Source of the DNA: an uncultured Acetobacteraceae bacterium
Lineage (GTDB): Bacteria; Pseudomonadota; Alphaproteobacteria; Acetobacterales; Acetobacteraceae
DNA: 62,513 bases
NCBI GenBank assembly: GCA_903907955.1
Contig: CAIVPZ010000048.1
Location: 1-62,513 of the forward strand
Direction: 5' to 3'
Shown here: positions 17,992 through 26,926 of the stretch, piece by piece
Numbering within the stretch: the stretch's first letter is position 1
How the letters are laid out: each line of letters starts with the position of its first letter
Made by a program: the position numbers and the translations under genes
Notes under the pieces: model-generated
Databases searched by the model: none
Told to the model about the DNA's origin: nothing
The model's input: only the letters and a program-made list of their open reading frames with translations

Positions 17992-18552
17992 ATGGTGCGG
18001 ATCGACCGGGTGACCACGCGCGGCGGCGACACCGGGCAAACCTCGCTCGGCGACGGCACGCGGGTGGCCAAGGACGTGCTGCGCATCGAGGCGCTGGGCG
18101 CGGTGGACGAGGCCAATGCGGCGCTCGGCGTGCTGCGGCTGCATCTGGGCGGCGACGCCGAAGCGGACGCCATGCTGGCGCGCATCCAGAACGATCTGTT
18201 CGATGTCGGCGCCGATCTGTGCGTGCCGGACGAGGGGGGCGCGCGGCTGCGGCTGACCGAGGCGCCAGTGCTGCGGCTGGAGGCTGAGATCGCGGCGATG
18301 ACGGCGGCGCTGCCGCCGCTGACCAGCTTCGTGCTGCCGGGCGGCTCGCCGGGGGGGGCGCAGGCGCACGTGGCCCGCACGGTGGTGCGGCGGGCGGAGC
18401 GGCGGGTGGTGTCGCTGGCGCGGGCGGAGGCGCTGAACCCGCTGCTGGTGCGGTATCTGAACCGGGCGTCGGACCATCTGTTTGCCCTCGCGCGGCGGCT
18501 GAACGCGGCGGCCGGGGGCGATGTGCTGTGGGTGCCGGGGGCGGGAAGGTAA
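17992..18552 (+). CDS. PduO-type cob(I)alamin adenosyltransferase
   Basis: A 186-residue enzyme transferring the adenosyl group of ATP to cobalt(I) corrinoid to make adenosylcobalamin. The N-terminal ATP-binding stretch TRGGDTGQTSLGDGTRV and the later FVLPGGSPGGAQAHVARTVVRRAERRVV and LNPLLVRYLNRASDHLFALAR are diagnostic of the PduO/MMAB family and distinguish it from CobA-type enzymes. Length is normal. It starts 16 bases after the TonB-type gene, with a GGGGGGAACC ribosome binding region, so it is probably co-transcribed; a shared link to cobalamin uptake through TonB-dependent receptors is plausible. Confidence 0.93.
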   Translation: MVRIDRVTTRGGDTGQTSLGDGTRVAKDVLRIEALGAVDEANAALGVLRLHLGGDAEADAMLARIQNDLFDVGADLCVPDEGGARLRLTEAPVLRLEAEIAAMTAALPPLTSFVLPGGSPGGAQAHVARTVVRRAERRVVSLARAEALNPLLVRYLNRASDHLFALARRLNAAAGGDVLWVPGAGR

Positions 18553-18706
18553 CGCGGCCAGGTCCGGCCGCGGCGCGAATGTCCCGAAATTTGTGGAGTG
18601 CGGCGCGTTCCGGGCGCTGTAATCGCGCCGATATGCAAGGGAACGCCGACATGAGGGGGGAGACCGACATTCAGGCCGCCGGCACGCCGCGCGCGAAGGC
18701 GGCGGC

Positions 18707-19438
18707 ATGACCGACTCACCGGTCGCCCTGGTTACCGGCGGGTCCGGCGGCATCGGGGCGGCGATCTGCCGGCGGTTGCTGGAAGCCGGCACCGAGGTGG
18801 TATCGCTGCAACGCACCGCGCCGTCCTGGCAGCACCCGAAGCTGCATGCCGTCACCGTGGACCTGATGGACCCCGAGGCGACCCGCCGCGCCGCTGCCGA
18901 GCTGGCCACGCGGTTCCGCATCAGCCATGTCATCCACAATGCCGGCGTGGTCCGCCCGGATCTGGTCGAGGACGTGACGCTGCAGGACCTGGATGCGCTG
19001 GTGCAATTGCACCTGGCCGCGCCGCTGCTGCTGGTGCAGGCCGCCCTGCCGGGCATGAAGGTGGCGGGTTTCGGGCGGATCGTGCTGCTGGCGTCGCGTG
19101 CCGTCCTCGGCGCGCCGGCGCGCACCGCCTATGCCGCCACCAAGGCCGGGCTGATCGGCATGGCGCGCACCTGGGCGCTGGAGCTGGCGCCGCACGGCAT
19201 CACCGTGAACGTGGTGGCGCCCGGACCGATCGCCGAGACGGCGATGTTGCATGAAATGGTGCCGGCCGGCAGCGAGCGCGAGGCGAAGCTGGCCGCCCGC
19301 ATCCCGGTGCGCCGGCTTGGCCGGCCGGAGGACGTGGCCCGCGCGGTGATGTTCTTCGCCGCGCCGGAGAGCGGCTTCATCACCGGGCAGACGCTGTTCG
19401 TGTGCGGCGGCGCCTCGGTGGGCGGGGTGCCGATCTGA
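18707..19438 (+). CDS. SDR-family oxidoreductase
   Basis: A 243-residue short-chain dehydrogenase/reductase of the classical type. The Rossmann nucleotide-binding loop TGGSGGIG is at residues 10-17, HNAG follows in the fourth strand, and the catalytic Tyr-x-x-x-Lys is YAATK (Y142, K146) with Ser about 13 residues before. After it come APGPIAETAM and a C-terminal FITGQTLFVCGG, both typical of 3-oxoacyl-ACP or polyol-type SDRs. NAD(P) preference and substrate are not evident. The ATG overlaps the stop of a possible tiny upstream frame. It ends 2 bases before the phosphoglucomutase-like gene, so it is co-transcribed with the sugar phosphorylase genes. Confidence 0.88.
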   Translation: MTDSPVALVTGGSGGIGAAICRRLLEAGTEVVSLQRTAPSWQHPKLHAVTVDLMDPEATRRAAAELATRFRISHVIHNAGVVRPDLVEDVTLQDLDALVQLHLAAPLLLVQAALPGMKVAGFGRIVLLASRAVLGAPARTAYAATKAGLIGMARTWALELAPHGITVNVVAPGPIAETAMLHEMVPAGSEREAKLAARIPVRRLGRPEDVARAVMFFAAPESGFITGQTLFVCGGASVGGVPI

Positions 19439-19440
19439 CC

Positions 19441-20154
19441 ATGGCGCCGGACCGCACCCTGCAGGCGGCGATCTTCGATGTGGACGGGGTGCTGCTGGCC
19501 TCGCCGCACGAGCGCGCCTGGCGGGCGGCGCTGGAGGGGTTTGGCGACCCGGCGTGGTTCACCACCGCGTTCTACCAGGCCGAGGTGGCCGGCAAGACGC
19601 GGGCGGAGGGAGCGCTGGCGGCGCTGCAGGGGCTGGGGGTGCCGGATGCGGCGGCACGAGCCGGCGCTTATGCGGCGCGCAAGCAGCGCCTGCTGGAGGC
19701 GATGATCGCCGCCGGCGCGTTCACCGCCTTCGCCGATGCGGTGCGGCTGGCGCAGGCGCTGCACGCGCGCGGCGTGAAGCTGGCGGCGGCCTCGTCGTCG
19801 AAGAATGCCACGGCGATGTTGCGGCAGCTTCGCCTTGACGGCGGCAACAGCCTTGCCGATCTGCTGGACGCGGACCTCTCGGGCCGCGAGGTGGCGCACG
19901 GCAAGCCGGCGCCGGACATTTTCCTTGCCGCGGCGGCGGCGCTCGGGGTGGCGCCGGCGCGCTGCGTGGTGGTGGAGGATGCGCCGTCCGGCATTGCCGC
20001 GGCGCGGGCCGGCGGCATGGCAGCGCTGGGAATCGCGCGGCTGGACGACGCGGCACTGCTGGAAGCGGCCGGCGCCGATCTGGTGGTGACGGACCTGGAC
20101 GCGGTTGACATCGACGCCCTGGCGGCCGGCACACTGCGGCGGCGGAACAGCTGA
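19441..20154 (+). CDS. beta-phosphoglucomutase-like HAD hydrolase
   Basis: A 237-residue HAD-superfamily protein. Catalytic aspartates are D13 and D15 in IFDVDGVLLAS; later motifs are AAASSSKN (motif II), GKPAPDIFLAAA with the motif III Lys, and VVVEDAPSGIAAARAGG (motif IV). The cap domain and the DVDG(V/A)L opening fit beta-phosphoglucomutase, which interconverts beta-glucose 1-phosphate and glucose 6-phosphate. The next gene encodes a GH65 phosphorylase, which releases beta-glucose 1-phosphate, so the two enzymes form a pathway. A simple phosphatase role is the alternative. Confidence 0.87.
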   Translation: MAPDRTLQAAIFDVDGVLLASPHERAWRAALEGFGDPAWFTTAFYQAEVAGKTRAEGALAALQGLGVPDAAARAGAYAARKQRLLEAMIAAGAFTAFADAVRLAQALHARGVKLAAASSSKNATAMLRQLRLDGGNSLADLLDADLSGREVAHGKPAPDIFLAAAAALGVAPARCVVVEDAPSGIAAARAGGMAALGIARLDDAALLEAAGADLVVTDLDAVDIDALAAGTLRRRNS

Positions 20155-20169
20155 TAGAGGCGATCGGGC

Positions 20170-22488
20170 ATGCGCACTGCGATGCTGTCGACCGACGACC
20201 CCTGCTGGGTGCTGCACCATCACGGCACCGACGTGGCGCGCGAGAGCGGCGTCGAGTCGCGCTTTGCCATCGGCAACGGGTTGCTGGGGGTGCGGGCGGC
20301 GCGCGCGGTCAGCCGGGGGCCGACCTGGGTGGCGTGGATGCGCACGCTGAACTGGGCATCGTGGCCACGCACCTATGTGGCGGGGCTGTTCGACACGCCC
20401 AACACCGACCCGCCGGTGCCCGCGCTGGTGCCGGTGGCGGACTGGCTGCGGGTGCGCATCCTGCTGGACGGCCAGCCGCTGCTGCTGCACCACGGCACGG
20501 TGCTGGCGCACCGGCGCATGCTGGACATGCGGCGCGGCCTGCTGCTGGCGGAGTGGCGGCAACGCGCGCCCTCCGGCGTGGTCGCGCAGGTGCGCACGCT
20601 GCGGCTGGTGTCGCAGCACGATCGCGCGCTCGGGCTGCAATGGCTGCACCTTGAGCTGGACCGCGACGGCATCGAGGTGAATGTGCAGGCCAGCTTCGAG
20701 GCCGCCGGGCTGGGGATGGAGCCGGCCCAGATCGAGCACGCGCTTGGCGTCTGGCGCACGTCCGACGGGTCCAAGGCGGTTGCCATGGCCGGCGCCGCCG
20801 CGCTGACGCTGGATGGGCAAACGCCGGCGCCCGAGACCGGACCATTGCGCTGGTCATGGCACTGGCGCTCGGTGGCCGGACAGGCGGCGGAGCTGGAACG
20901 CCTGCTGGCGGTGGCGCGCGCCGACTCGCCGGCCGGGCATCCCGGTCCGGCCGCAACCGCCGCGCTGGGCCGCGCCAGGACGGCGGGCGGCGAGGCGGTG
21001 TTCGCCGCGCACACCGCCGCATGGGCCGCGCGCTGGCAGGCCAGCGACGTGACCATCGAGGGCGAGCCGTACCTGGAACGGGAGCTGCGCTTCGCCATCT
21101 ATCACCTGAACAGCGCCGCCAATCCGGACGACCCGCACGTTTCGATCGGTGCGCGCGGGCTGACCGGCGATTCCTATATCGGCCATGTGTTCTGGGACAC
21201 CGAGATCTACCTGCTGCCGTTCTACATCGCCACCTGGCCGGAGGCGGCGCGGGCGCTGCTGATGTACCGCTTTCACACCCTGGCCGGGGCGCGGGCGAAG
21301 GCGGCGCGCGGCGGCTGGCGTGGCGCGCTGTACGCCTGGGAGTCGACGGATACCGGCGCGGAGACGACGCCCGAGCAGATCGTCGGTCCGGCCGGCAAGC
21401 CGGTGGACGTGCTGTCCGGCAAGCAGGAGCAGCACATCGCCGCCGACGTCGCCTATGCGGTTTGGCAGTACTGGCGGGCGACCGGTGACGACGCCTTCCT
21501 GCTGGAAGCCGGGGCGGAGATCGTGCTCGACACGGCCCGGTTCTGGGCCAGCCGCACCACCCTGGACGCGGAGGGCAAGCGGCATATCCGCGGCGTGATC
21601 GGTCCCGACGAGTATCACGAGGGCGTGGACGACAACGCCTTTACCAACATGATGGCGCGCTGGAACATCCTGCGCGGACTGGAAATCGGCGACCTGCTGC
21701 GCCGGCGCTGGCCGGCGCGATGGGCGGAGCTGTCCGCCCAGCTGGGGCTGGACGCGGCGGAACTGGCGCAGTGGGGCGCGGTGGCCGGGACGCTGGTGAC
21801 CGGGTTCGACCCCGCCACCGGGCTGATCGAGCAGTTTGCCGGTTTCTTTTCTCTCGAGCCGGTGGATCTCGCGCAGTACGCCAGCGGTGGCGTGCCGATG
21901 GACGTGGCGCTCGGCCACGCCCGCACCCAGCGCGCGCAGGTGGTGAAGCAGGCCGACGTGGTGGCGCTGCTGGCGCTGCTGCCGGACGAATTCGACGACG
22001 CCACCAGGCTGGCGAACTTCCGCGCCTACGAGCCGCTCTGCTCCCACGGCAGTTCGCTCAGCCGGTCCATGCATGCGCTGGTGGCGGCGCGGCTCGGCGA
22101 CGATTCGCTGGCGGTGCGCTACCTGCAGGAGACGGCGGCGATCGATCTGTCGGCGAACGCGGCGGAGGCCGGCGGGGTGCATATCGCCGCCCTGGGCGGG
22201 TTGTGGCAGGCGGTGGTGCTGGGCTTCGCCGGGCTGTCGCTGACCGGGGAGACGCTTTCCCTCTCGCCCCGGCTGCCGGCGCACTGGCGCAGCCTCGGGT
22301 TTCTGGTGTGCTGGCGGGGGCGGCGGGTGCGCATCCGCATCCTGCCGGGCGGGCATGTGGAGGCAGTGCTGGAGACCGGCGATTCCATGACCCTGCTGGT
22401 GCACGGTGCGGCGTATCTCCTGCAGCAAGGCCAGGGCTCCGCCCTGGACCCGCCAGGGGTCGGTGGACCCCTGGACCCCGTTCTCTAA
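20170..22488 (+). CDS. GH65 disaccharide phosphorylase/hydrolase
   Basis: A 772-residue glycoside hydrolase family 65 protein (kojibiose, trehalose, maltose or nigerose phosphorylase group). The N-terminal beta-sandwich begins with ESRFAIGNGLLGVRAA. The (alpha/alpha)6 catalytic barrel has GHVFWDTEIYLLPF (FWDTE at 341-345) and GVIGPDEYHEGVDDNAFTN, where E481 is the expected catalytic acid, followed by KQADVVALLALLPDEF and YEPLCSHGSSLS. Phosphorolysis would give beta-glucose 1-phosphate for the neighbouring mutase; the exact disaccharide is unknown. The last ~20 residues (from QGQGSALDPPG on) are encoded by an intergenic-type repeat, so the original C-terminus has probably been replaced or extended. 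Confidence 0.9.
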   Translation: MRTAMLSTDDPCWVLHHHGTDVARESGVESRFAIGNGLLGVRAARAVSRGPTWVAWMRTLNWASWPRTYVAGLFDTPNTDPPVPALVPVADWLRVRILLDGQPLLLHHGTVLAHRRMLDMRRGLLLAEWRQRAPSGVVAQVRTLRLVSQHDRALGLQWLHLELDRDGIEVNVQASFEAAGLGMEPAQIEHALGVWRTSDGSKAVAMAGAAALTLDGQTPAPETGPLRWSWHWRSVAGQAAELERLLAVARADSPAGHPGPAATAALGRARTAGGEAVFAAHTAAWAARWQASDVTIEGEPYLERELRFAIYHLNSAANPDDPHVSIGARGLTGDSYIGHVFWDTEIYLLPFYIATWPEAARALLMYRFHTLAGARAKAARGGWRGALYAWESTDTGAETTPEQIVGPAGKPVDVLSGKQEQHIAADVAYAVWQYWRATGDDAFLLEAGAEIVLDTARFWASRTTLDAEGKRHIRGVIGPDEYHEGVDDNAFTNMMARWNILRGLEIGDLLRRRWPARWAELSAQLGLDAAELAQWGAVAGTLVTGFDPATGLIEQFAGFFSLEPVDLAQYASGGVPMDVALGHARTQRAQVVKQADVVALLALLPDEFDDATRLANFRAYEPLCSHGSSLSRSMHALVAARLGDDSLAVRYLQETAAIDLSANAAEAGGVHIAALGGLWQAVVLGFAGLSLTGETLSLSPRLPAHWRSLGFLVCWRGRRVRIRILPGGHVEAVLETGDSMTLLVHGAAYLLQQGQGSALDPPGVGGPLDPVL
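22427..22484 (-). repeat. GC-rich double-hairpin repeat, copy A
   Basis: Two hairpins: CCAGGGC/GCCCTGG with a 3-base loop (22431-22447) and CCAGGGGTC/GACCCCTGG with loop GGTG (22453-22474). Read on the minus strand it matches the block after parE at 29291-29370 along most of its length, so both are copies of a dispersed repeat. This copy overlaps the 3' end of the GH65 gene. Confidence 0.7.
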
Positions 22489-22520
22489 GAAATTCTTTAA
22501 TTACAAGGGGCTGCGGCCGT

Positions 22521-22850
22521 TTACTTCAGGCTGCCCGCCAGGACCCCCAGGATCGCCTGCCTGACCTCATCCGGTGCCGCTTCCTCGACCGCCCGGCGCA
22601 GCCGGTGCATCTGCCGGCGCGCGGCGTAAAGCTGGTCCACCAGCGACAGCACCACCGGCAGCGCCTCGTCGTCGATGCCCATGTCGTGCCGCAACTCGTG
22701 GATCAGGCGGACCCGGGCGGCGTCGATGGCGCGGAAGCGATAGTGGCCGGGCGCCCCCTCGGCGTGCAGCCAGGCATTGCCGACCCATTGCTCGACTTCA
22801 TCCGGCTGCAGGCCGGAAACGGTGCGGCACAGGATGTCGATGGTGATCAT
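22521..22850 (-). CDS. cbpM: CbpM-type chaperone modulator
   Basis: A 109-residue protein of the CbpM/MerR-like modulator group, which binds the J domain of CbpA and restrains its co-chaperone and DNA-binding activity. It shows the pattern [47 protein letters not shown] and a C-terminal helix of arginines and leucines. Its ATG overlaps the cbpA stop by 4 bases (ATGA), the usual arrangement of the pair. Confidence 0.85.
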   Translation of the reverse strand: MITIDILCRTVSGLQPDEVEQWVGNAWLHAEGAPGHYRFRAIDAARVRLIHELRHDMGIDDEALPVVLSLVDQLYAARRQMHRLRRAVEEAAPDEVRQAILGVLAGSLK

Positions 22851-23803
22851 GCGTCCCCCGTCATCATCCTTCGCGGGTTCGCGGCGGGAGGGGCAACCCG
22901 GTCCTGCAGGAAACGTTCAAGCTCGGGGTCAACCGTGCCCAGCACCACCTTGAGGGTGACATAGGCGTCTCCGGCCGGCTTGCCGGCATGCGCGGACACG
23001 CCCTTGCCGCGCAGGCGGAGTTGCGCCCCGGTGTCGGAATGCCGGGGCACGGTGACGCTGACATTGCCGCTTGGCGTCGGCACGGTGATCTTGCCGCCCA
23101 GCACCGCCTCGGCCAGCGTGACCGGAACTTCCAGGCGGATGTCGCTGCCGTCGCGCCGGAAGAACGGGTGCGGGATGATGCGGATTTCAATCAGCGCGTC
23201 GCCGGCGGGGCCGCCGTTCATGCCGGGTTCGCCCTGGGCCTTCAGGCGCAGCACCTGGCCGTCCTCGATGCCGGCCGGAACCCGGACGTCGAGGTGCTTG
23301 CCGTCCGGCAAGGCCAGCCGGCGGGTCGCGCCGTTGACGGCGTCGAGGAACTCGACCGCCAGGGTGTAGGAATGGTCCCGCCCGCGCATGCGCATGTTCG
23401 GCCCCGCCCTGCCGGCCCCGCCGCCGCCCTGGCCACGGCGGAACAGGTCGGCGAAGATGTCGCCGATCTCCGCCTCGTCGAAGGTGGCGCCGAAGCCGCC
23501 GTCGGCGCCAGGCGGGTAGCGTCTGCCCTGCTGCCCCTCGGCATGCTGCCGGTAGAAGGCCCGTTCCGGCCGCTCCTGGCCGGAGGCGTCGATCTCGCCG
23601 CGGTCGAAGCGCGCGCGCTTGTCCGCATCCGACAGCAGCTCGTTGGCGGCCGAGATTTCCTTGAAGTGCTCCTCGGCCTGACGGTTCCCGGGGTTCAGGT
23701 CGGGATGATGCTTCTTGGCGAGCTTGCGGTAGGCGGCCCGGATCTCCTTGTCGGTCGCGCCGGGCTTCAGCCCCAGAACCTCGTAGGGATCGCGTGCAGC
23801 CAT
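22847..23803 (-). CDS. cbpA: CbpA-type DnaJ co-chaperone
   Basis: A 318-residue J-domain protein. The J domain (residues 5-70) starts [21 protein letters not shown] and has the HPD motif at 33-35. A Gly/Arg-rich linker (about 90-150) lacks the zinc-finger cysteines of DnaJ, so this is the CbpA (class B) type. Two C-terminal beta domains carry [38 protein letters not shown] and [19 protein letters not shown]. It stimulates DnaK ATP hydrolysis; CbpA also binds DNA in Escherichia coli. ATG 23803 ([10 protein letters not shown]) is chosen over longer frames because it begins at the J domain. Confidence 0.93.
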   Translation of the reverse strand: MAARDPYEVLGLKPGATDKEIRAAYRKLAKKHHPDLNPGNRQAEEHFKEISAANELLSDADKRARFDRGEIDASGQERPERAFYRQHAEGQQGRRYPPGADGGFGATFDEAEIGDIFADLFRRGQGGGGAGRAGPNMRMRGRDHSYTLAVEFLDAVNGATRRLALPDGKHLDVRVPAGIEDGQVLRLKAQGEPGMNGGPAGDALIEIRIIPHPFFRRDGSDIRLEVPVTLAEAVLGGKITVPTPSGNVSVTVPRHSDTGAQLRLRGKGVSAHAGKPAGDAYVTLKVVLGTVDPELERFLQDRVAPPAANPRRMMTGDA

Positions 23804-24026
23804 TGATATGTCCCGGTCGAGCCGCGGTGTGGACGCGCGGCCTGGTTGCGCCGTGCGTGGCTGAGAAGAATTGCAGCGATGGTGGTGGCGAGGCAACGAA
23901 AGCGAACGAATCCGCCGGGTCGCGATCCGGCGTTCCGTAACCGGACGGGAAAAATCTGGGATCGGCGGGGCCGCGGTTCAAGCGGCGGCGGCAACAAGGG
24001 CGTGGCGGGCCATCCTGCCACGCGAT

Positions 24027-24653
24027 TCAGGGCGCCGGTTCCAGCGCGATGCTGGTGATGGCCACGCCGAGCCGGCGGCTGTCACCCGAACCATCGTCCG
24101 GCGAGAACATCACCGGTACATGCAGCAGGATGTCGGTCTTCCCCTCGTCCGCCCGCGGCGCCACCGGGCCGGCGACCAGCGTGCCATGCCGCCCGCTCTG
24201 CGAGAACGGGTAGCTGACGCCGTCGATAGCGGCCGTCATGGTATCCGAGTCCGACAGCCGGCCAGCCATGAAAAGGCTGAGATGCACCATCACCGGCACG
24301 CTGCGATCGACGAACACCGTGAACCGGGAGGCATGGCCCGGCCCGGTCCAGTGGAAGGCGATGCCGGACGGCTCATATTCCAGGAAATGGATGCCCTCGG
24401 CCGCCTCCATGAAGTCCGGCGCGTCGAGACGGGTGGTCGAGGGGGGCCTGCAGAGGGGCGTTCCATAGTGGCTGCGCCACGCACCGCGCAACCGCTCGAA
24501 GGGCGATATCGTCTGCCGCTGCTGGCGCAGCGATGCGATTTCGGCGGTCATTCCGGCAACCCGGGTGGACAGTTCGGCGATCTGCTCGACCGTCGTCACG
24601 CCATGGTCGAGGGCAGGCAAGCTGCTCGGCCTGAGATGGGTATTGCGGGCCAC
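24027..24653 (-). CDS. hypothetical protein (208 aa)
   Basis: GTG start at 24653 with GGAGG 8 bases upstream. Residues about 15-60 form a short coiled-coil (VEQIAELSTRVAGMTAEIAS). The rest (80-205) looks all-beta: LEYEPSGIAFHWTGPGHASR, FTVFVDRSVPVMVHLSLFM, and a final strand-rich part with ILLHVPVMF and LGVAITSIALEP. This resembles carbohydrate-associated beta-sandwich domains attached to glycosyltransferases in Acetobacteraceae, but no family is named with confidence. It stands alone. Confidence 0.6.
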   Translation of the reverse strand: MARNTHLRPSSLPALDHGVTTVEQIAELSTRVAGMTAEIASLRQQRQTISPFERLRGAWRSHYGTPLCRPPSTTRLDAPDFMEAAEGIHFLEYEPSGIAFHWTGPGHASRFTVFVDRSVPVMVHLSLFMAGRLSDSDTMTAAIDGVSYPFSQSGRHGTLVAGPVAPRADEGKTDILLHVPVMFSPDDGSGDSRRLGVAITSIALEPAP

Positions 24654-25253
24654 AATCGATCCTCCGGCAGCACGGTGCAGACGAGGCGGGTCTCAAGGCT
24701 TGTGAAGCAATCGAACCTGCGAATGAAAGCACGCTGATATCATTGGGTGTTTCCGGCCGGATCGGAGCGTCGCGGGCATTCATTGACAAACTCTCGGTGA
24801 CGAACCGGGCGATATTGGTCCAAATTCTACGGTTGGATCATGCGCCCGGACGACTGCGCGCGGATTCCCCCCGTAGGCAGGTCAGGCAACATGCCTGATG
24901 TGCCGCGGCCCGATCAAGCGCAGGGTGCCGGGCCATACAGGGGTGGCGCGGATGGTCCGCCCCCATGCGCACCAGCCGCGGAACGTGTCAACGATTTCGA
25001 GACGCCCGGCGGGCGCATCATGCCGCATCCCATCGTGCAATTTCCCATTCAACGCATACAGCCGGTTTACATACCGCTCCGGCGGTCGCATCAGCTGGGA
25101 AAATGGTGCGGGTGGCGGGCGAAGGAGGGCCGGCCGCTTCCGGTACTACGGCTCCGAAACGGCCGTAGGGTAACGTCACGCGACGATCGTGTCTGTTATC
25201 GCGATTGCCCCTCTGATATAGTGGATATGGCCGCGACACGGAAGGAGGCCCTC
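24654..25253. other. intergenic region, no gene recognised
   Basis: Divergent upstream region for the genes at 24653 (minus) and 25254 (plus). A consensus -35 hexamer TTGACA is at 24783-24788 but has no -10 at normal spacing. A -10-like TATAGT at 25217-25222 precedes the TTG-start gene, again without a good -35. The open frames crossing this stretch look unlike protein. Confidence 0.4.
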
Positions 25254-25421
25254 TTGGCACAGCGGGCGAGCAAAGTGGTCGATCTTGCCGCGTACCGGGC
25301 GGGGCGTGCGGCGCAGCCAGCCGGCTCCGCCGGCGCGGCGCCCGTGATCCCGATGGCCCGGACGCCGTTCCGGGAAGCGGTGTGGCCGATCTTCGCCGAC
25401 CACCCGGAAACGCATGCCTGA
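25254..25421 (+). CDS. small hypothetical protein, TTG start
   Basis: A 55-residue protein starting MAQRASKVVDLAAYRAGR. TTG 25254 is chosen because a strong GAAGGAGG site lies 5 bases upstream; the in-frame ATG 25227 has none. The motif VVDLAAYRAxR is a recurring N-terminal signature of small alphaproteobacterial proteins of unknown role. The stop overlaps the start of the following XRE-cupin gene by 8 bases, implying translational coupling and perhaps a shared regulatory role. Confidence 0.6.
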   Translation: MAQRASKVVDLAAYRAGRAAQPAGSAGAAPVIPMARTPFREAVWPIFADHPETHA

Positions 25422-26067
25422 GAAGCGGATAGCGGTCCGGTCGGTCTGGCCCATCATGGGCATGCCCGACGCCAGCGGCGACGACGCGATCGAGGCGGTG
25501 GCGGAACTTCCGGCCATCCTCGCGCACAACCTGCGCCGCCTGCGCACCCGCCAGGGCCACTCGCTGGAGCGCCTGGCCAGGCTGTCCGGCGTCAGCCGGG
25601 CGATGCTGGGGCAGATCGAGACCGGCAAGAGCGTGCCCACCATCAGCACGCTGTGGAAGATCGCCCTCGCCCTCGGCGTGCCGTTCGCCCACCTGCTCGC
25701 CGCCGGGAAGGTGCAGCACATGGCGGTGCTGCGGGCCAGCGACGCGAAGGTGCTGTCGTCCAGCCGCGGCCAGTTCAGCTCGCGGGCGCTGTTTCCGTTC
25801 GAGGACGAGCGCCATGTCGAGTTCTACGAGTTGCGCCTCGCAGCGCGGCACCGCGAGGACGCGACGGCCCACCAGCCCGGCACCCGTGAAAACCTGCTGG
25901 TGGCGCACGGGGTGGTGGAGATCACCGTCGGCCTGAACGCGCCCTGCGTGCTCGCCGCCGGCGATGCCATCCTGTTCGAGGCCGACCTGGCACACAGCTA
26001 CCGCAATATCGGCGACACCGAAGCGGTGCTCTACCTCGTCATGACCTACGCGTCCCCCGTCGGCTGA
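25414..26067 (+). CDS. XRE-family regulator with cupin domain
   Basis: A 217-residue transcription factor. An HTH_3 (Cro/CI) domain lies at about residues 30-88: LAHNLRRLRTRQGHSLERLA, SGVSRAMLGQIETGKSVPTI and LWKIALALGVPFAHLL. A C-terminal cupin (about 130-212), with REDATAHQPGTRENLLVAHG and LAAGDAILFEADLAHSYRN, probably senses a small molecule. This architecture is typical of regulators of amino-acid, polyamine or drug-response genes. ATG 25414 overlaps the preceding small gene; a later Met (residue 15, 25456) is a possible alternative start. The target is unknown and may be its own operon. Confidence 0.88.
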   Translation: MPEKRIAVRSVWPIMGMPDASGDDAIEAVAELPAILAHNLRRLRTRQGHSLERLARLSGVSRAMLGQIETGKSVPTISTLWKIALALGVPFAHLLAAGKVQHMAVLRASDAKVLSSSRGQFSSRALFPFEDERHVEFYELRLAARHREDATAHQPGTRENLLVAHGVVEITVGLNAPCVLAAGDAILFEADLAHSYRNIGDTEAVLYLVMTYASPVG

Positions 26068-26093
26068 GAACGGCGGCGCGGCCTGCTGCCGGG

Positions 26094-26423
26094 TCAGGCG
26101 TGCGGCGGCTGGCACCCGGTGCGGGTATCGTGGGCGTGCTGCATGGCCGCCTCGGCTTCATGCGCGAGCAGCGTCGTGGTCTCGAAGCGGGCGAACGCGC
26201 CGGTCGCCGCCGCCGCCATCAGGCAGGCGGCGGCGGCGGTGAAATCGGGGAATTCGCAGATGGCAACCCCGTCGTAGTCGCCGAACGAGCGGTAGGAGCC
26301 ATGCAGCTTGCCGCCGAACCCCTCCAGCAGCGCGGTTGCCGCACCGCTGCGATCCTGCGGCAGGCCGACCAGCGCCCTGGTCGAAGTGTCGGTGAACTGC
26401 CAGCGCAGCATGAAATGGGACAT
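26094..26423 (-). CDS. GYD-domain protein
   Basis: A 109-residue GYD-domain protein: MLRWQFTDTSTRALVG, LEGFGGKLHGSYRSFGDYDG (the GDYD motif) and ICEFPDFTAAAACLMAAA. GYD proteins adopt a ferredoxin-like dimeric fold and have no established reaction. A GGAGG site lies before ATG 26423. A His-rich tail (QHAHDTRTGCQPPHA) could bind metal but may be incidental. Confidence 0.85.
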   Translation of the reverse strand: MSHFMLRWQFTDTSTRALVGLPQDRSGAATALLEGFGGKLHGSYRSFGDYDGVAICEFPDFTAAAACLMAAAATGAFARFETTTLLAHEAEAAMQHAHDTRTGCQPPHA

Positions 26424-26584
26424 CGCGTCCTCCTTATTCCTGTGGTCCGCACAGTTTCGGCTGTTGGCGGCCCTGGCCGCAGGTCAGAGCACAAACGGCG
26501 GGAACGCGCAGCGCATTCCCCCCTTCGGCCGCAGCGCTGCGCGCCCGACGCGCCGGCATGCCATGTGGTGGCCCGCCGCGCCCA

Positions 26585-26926
26585 TCAATGGTCAGCATAC
26601 ACCTGGAAAACTTGACCATTCTTGAAGGCGACGCCGTTCCAGCCATCATGCACCGGCGTTTGCTCGGGGTGGCTGGTCAGTGTCGGGTTCTGCCAGGGGT
26701 ACGGATCGGCCGGCGACGGATAGACCGAGCTCATGATCACATCCTGGTAACCCTGCGCCCGCAGCCGGTCGGCCAGTTGCGCCTGACTCTCCAGCCCGGG
26801 GACGACGACATGCAAGGTGGGAACGGATGTGATCACGTCACCCGCACGGGCGGCCTGCATGCCCAGGAGCGGCAGGCAGAACGCCGTCAGGCTGACGGCG
26901 AGGCTCGGCAACCGTTGGAACCGCAT
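26585..26926 (-). CDS. small exported protein of unknown function
   Basis: A 113-residue protein. ATG 26926 is preferred because GGAGGAG lies 7 bases upstream. A basic start and hydrophobic core (LAVSLTAFCLPLLGM) end in QAARA-GD, a signal peptidase I site, so the mature protein of about 87 residues should be periplasmic. The mature part includes VPGLESQAQLADRLRAQGY, PYPWQNPTLTSHPEQTPVHD and GWNGVAFKNGQVFQVYADH. Similar small secreted proteins occur in Acetobacteraceae without an assigned function. Confidence 0.7.
   Translation of the reverse strand: MRFQRLPSLAVSLTAFCLPLLGMQAARAGDVITSVPTLHVVVPGLESQAQLADRLRAQGYQDVIMSSVYPSPADPYPWQNPTLTSHPEQTPVHDGWNGVAFKNGQVFQVYADH

Noticed and set aside
18633-18710. 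Tiny upstream frame overlapping the SDR start (25 codons)
   Set aside because: An AAGGGAA stretch precedes its inner ATG, so a leader peptide is possible, but nothing else supports translation.
16229-18719. Long minus-strand frames opposite the CDF, TonB and PduO genes
   Set aside because: Both run antisense to well-identified genes; Ala/Arg/Pro-rich sequence without domains.
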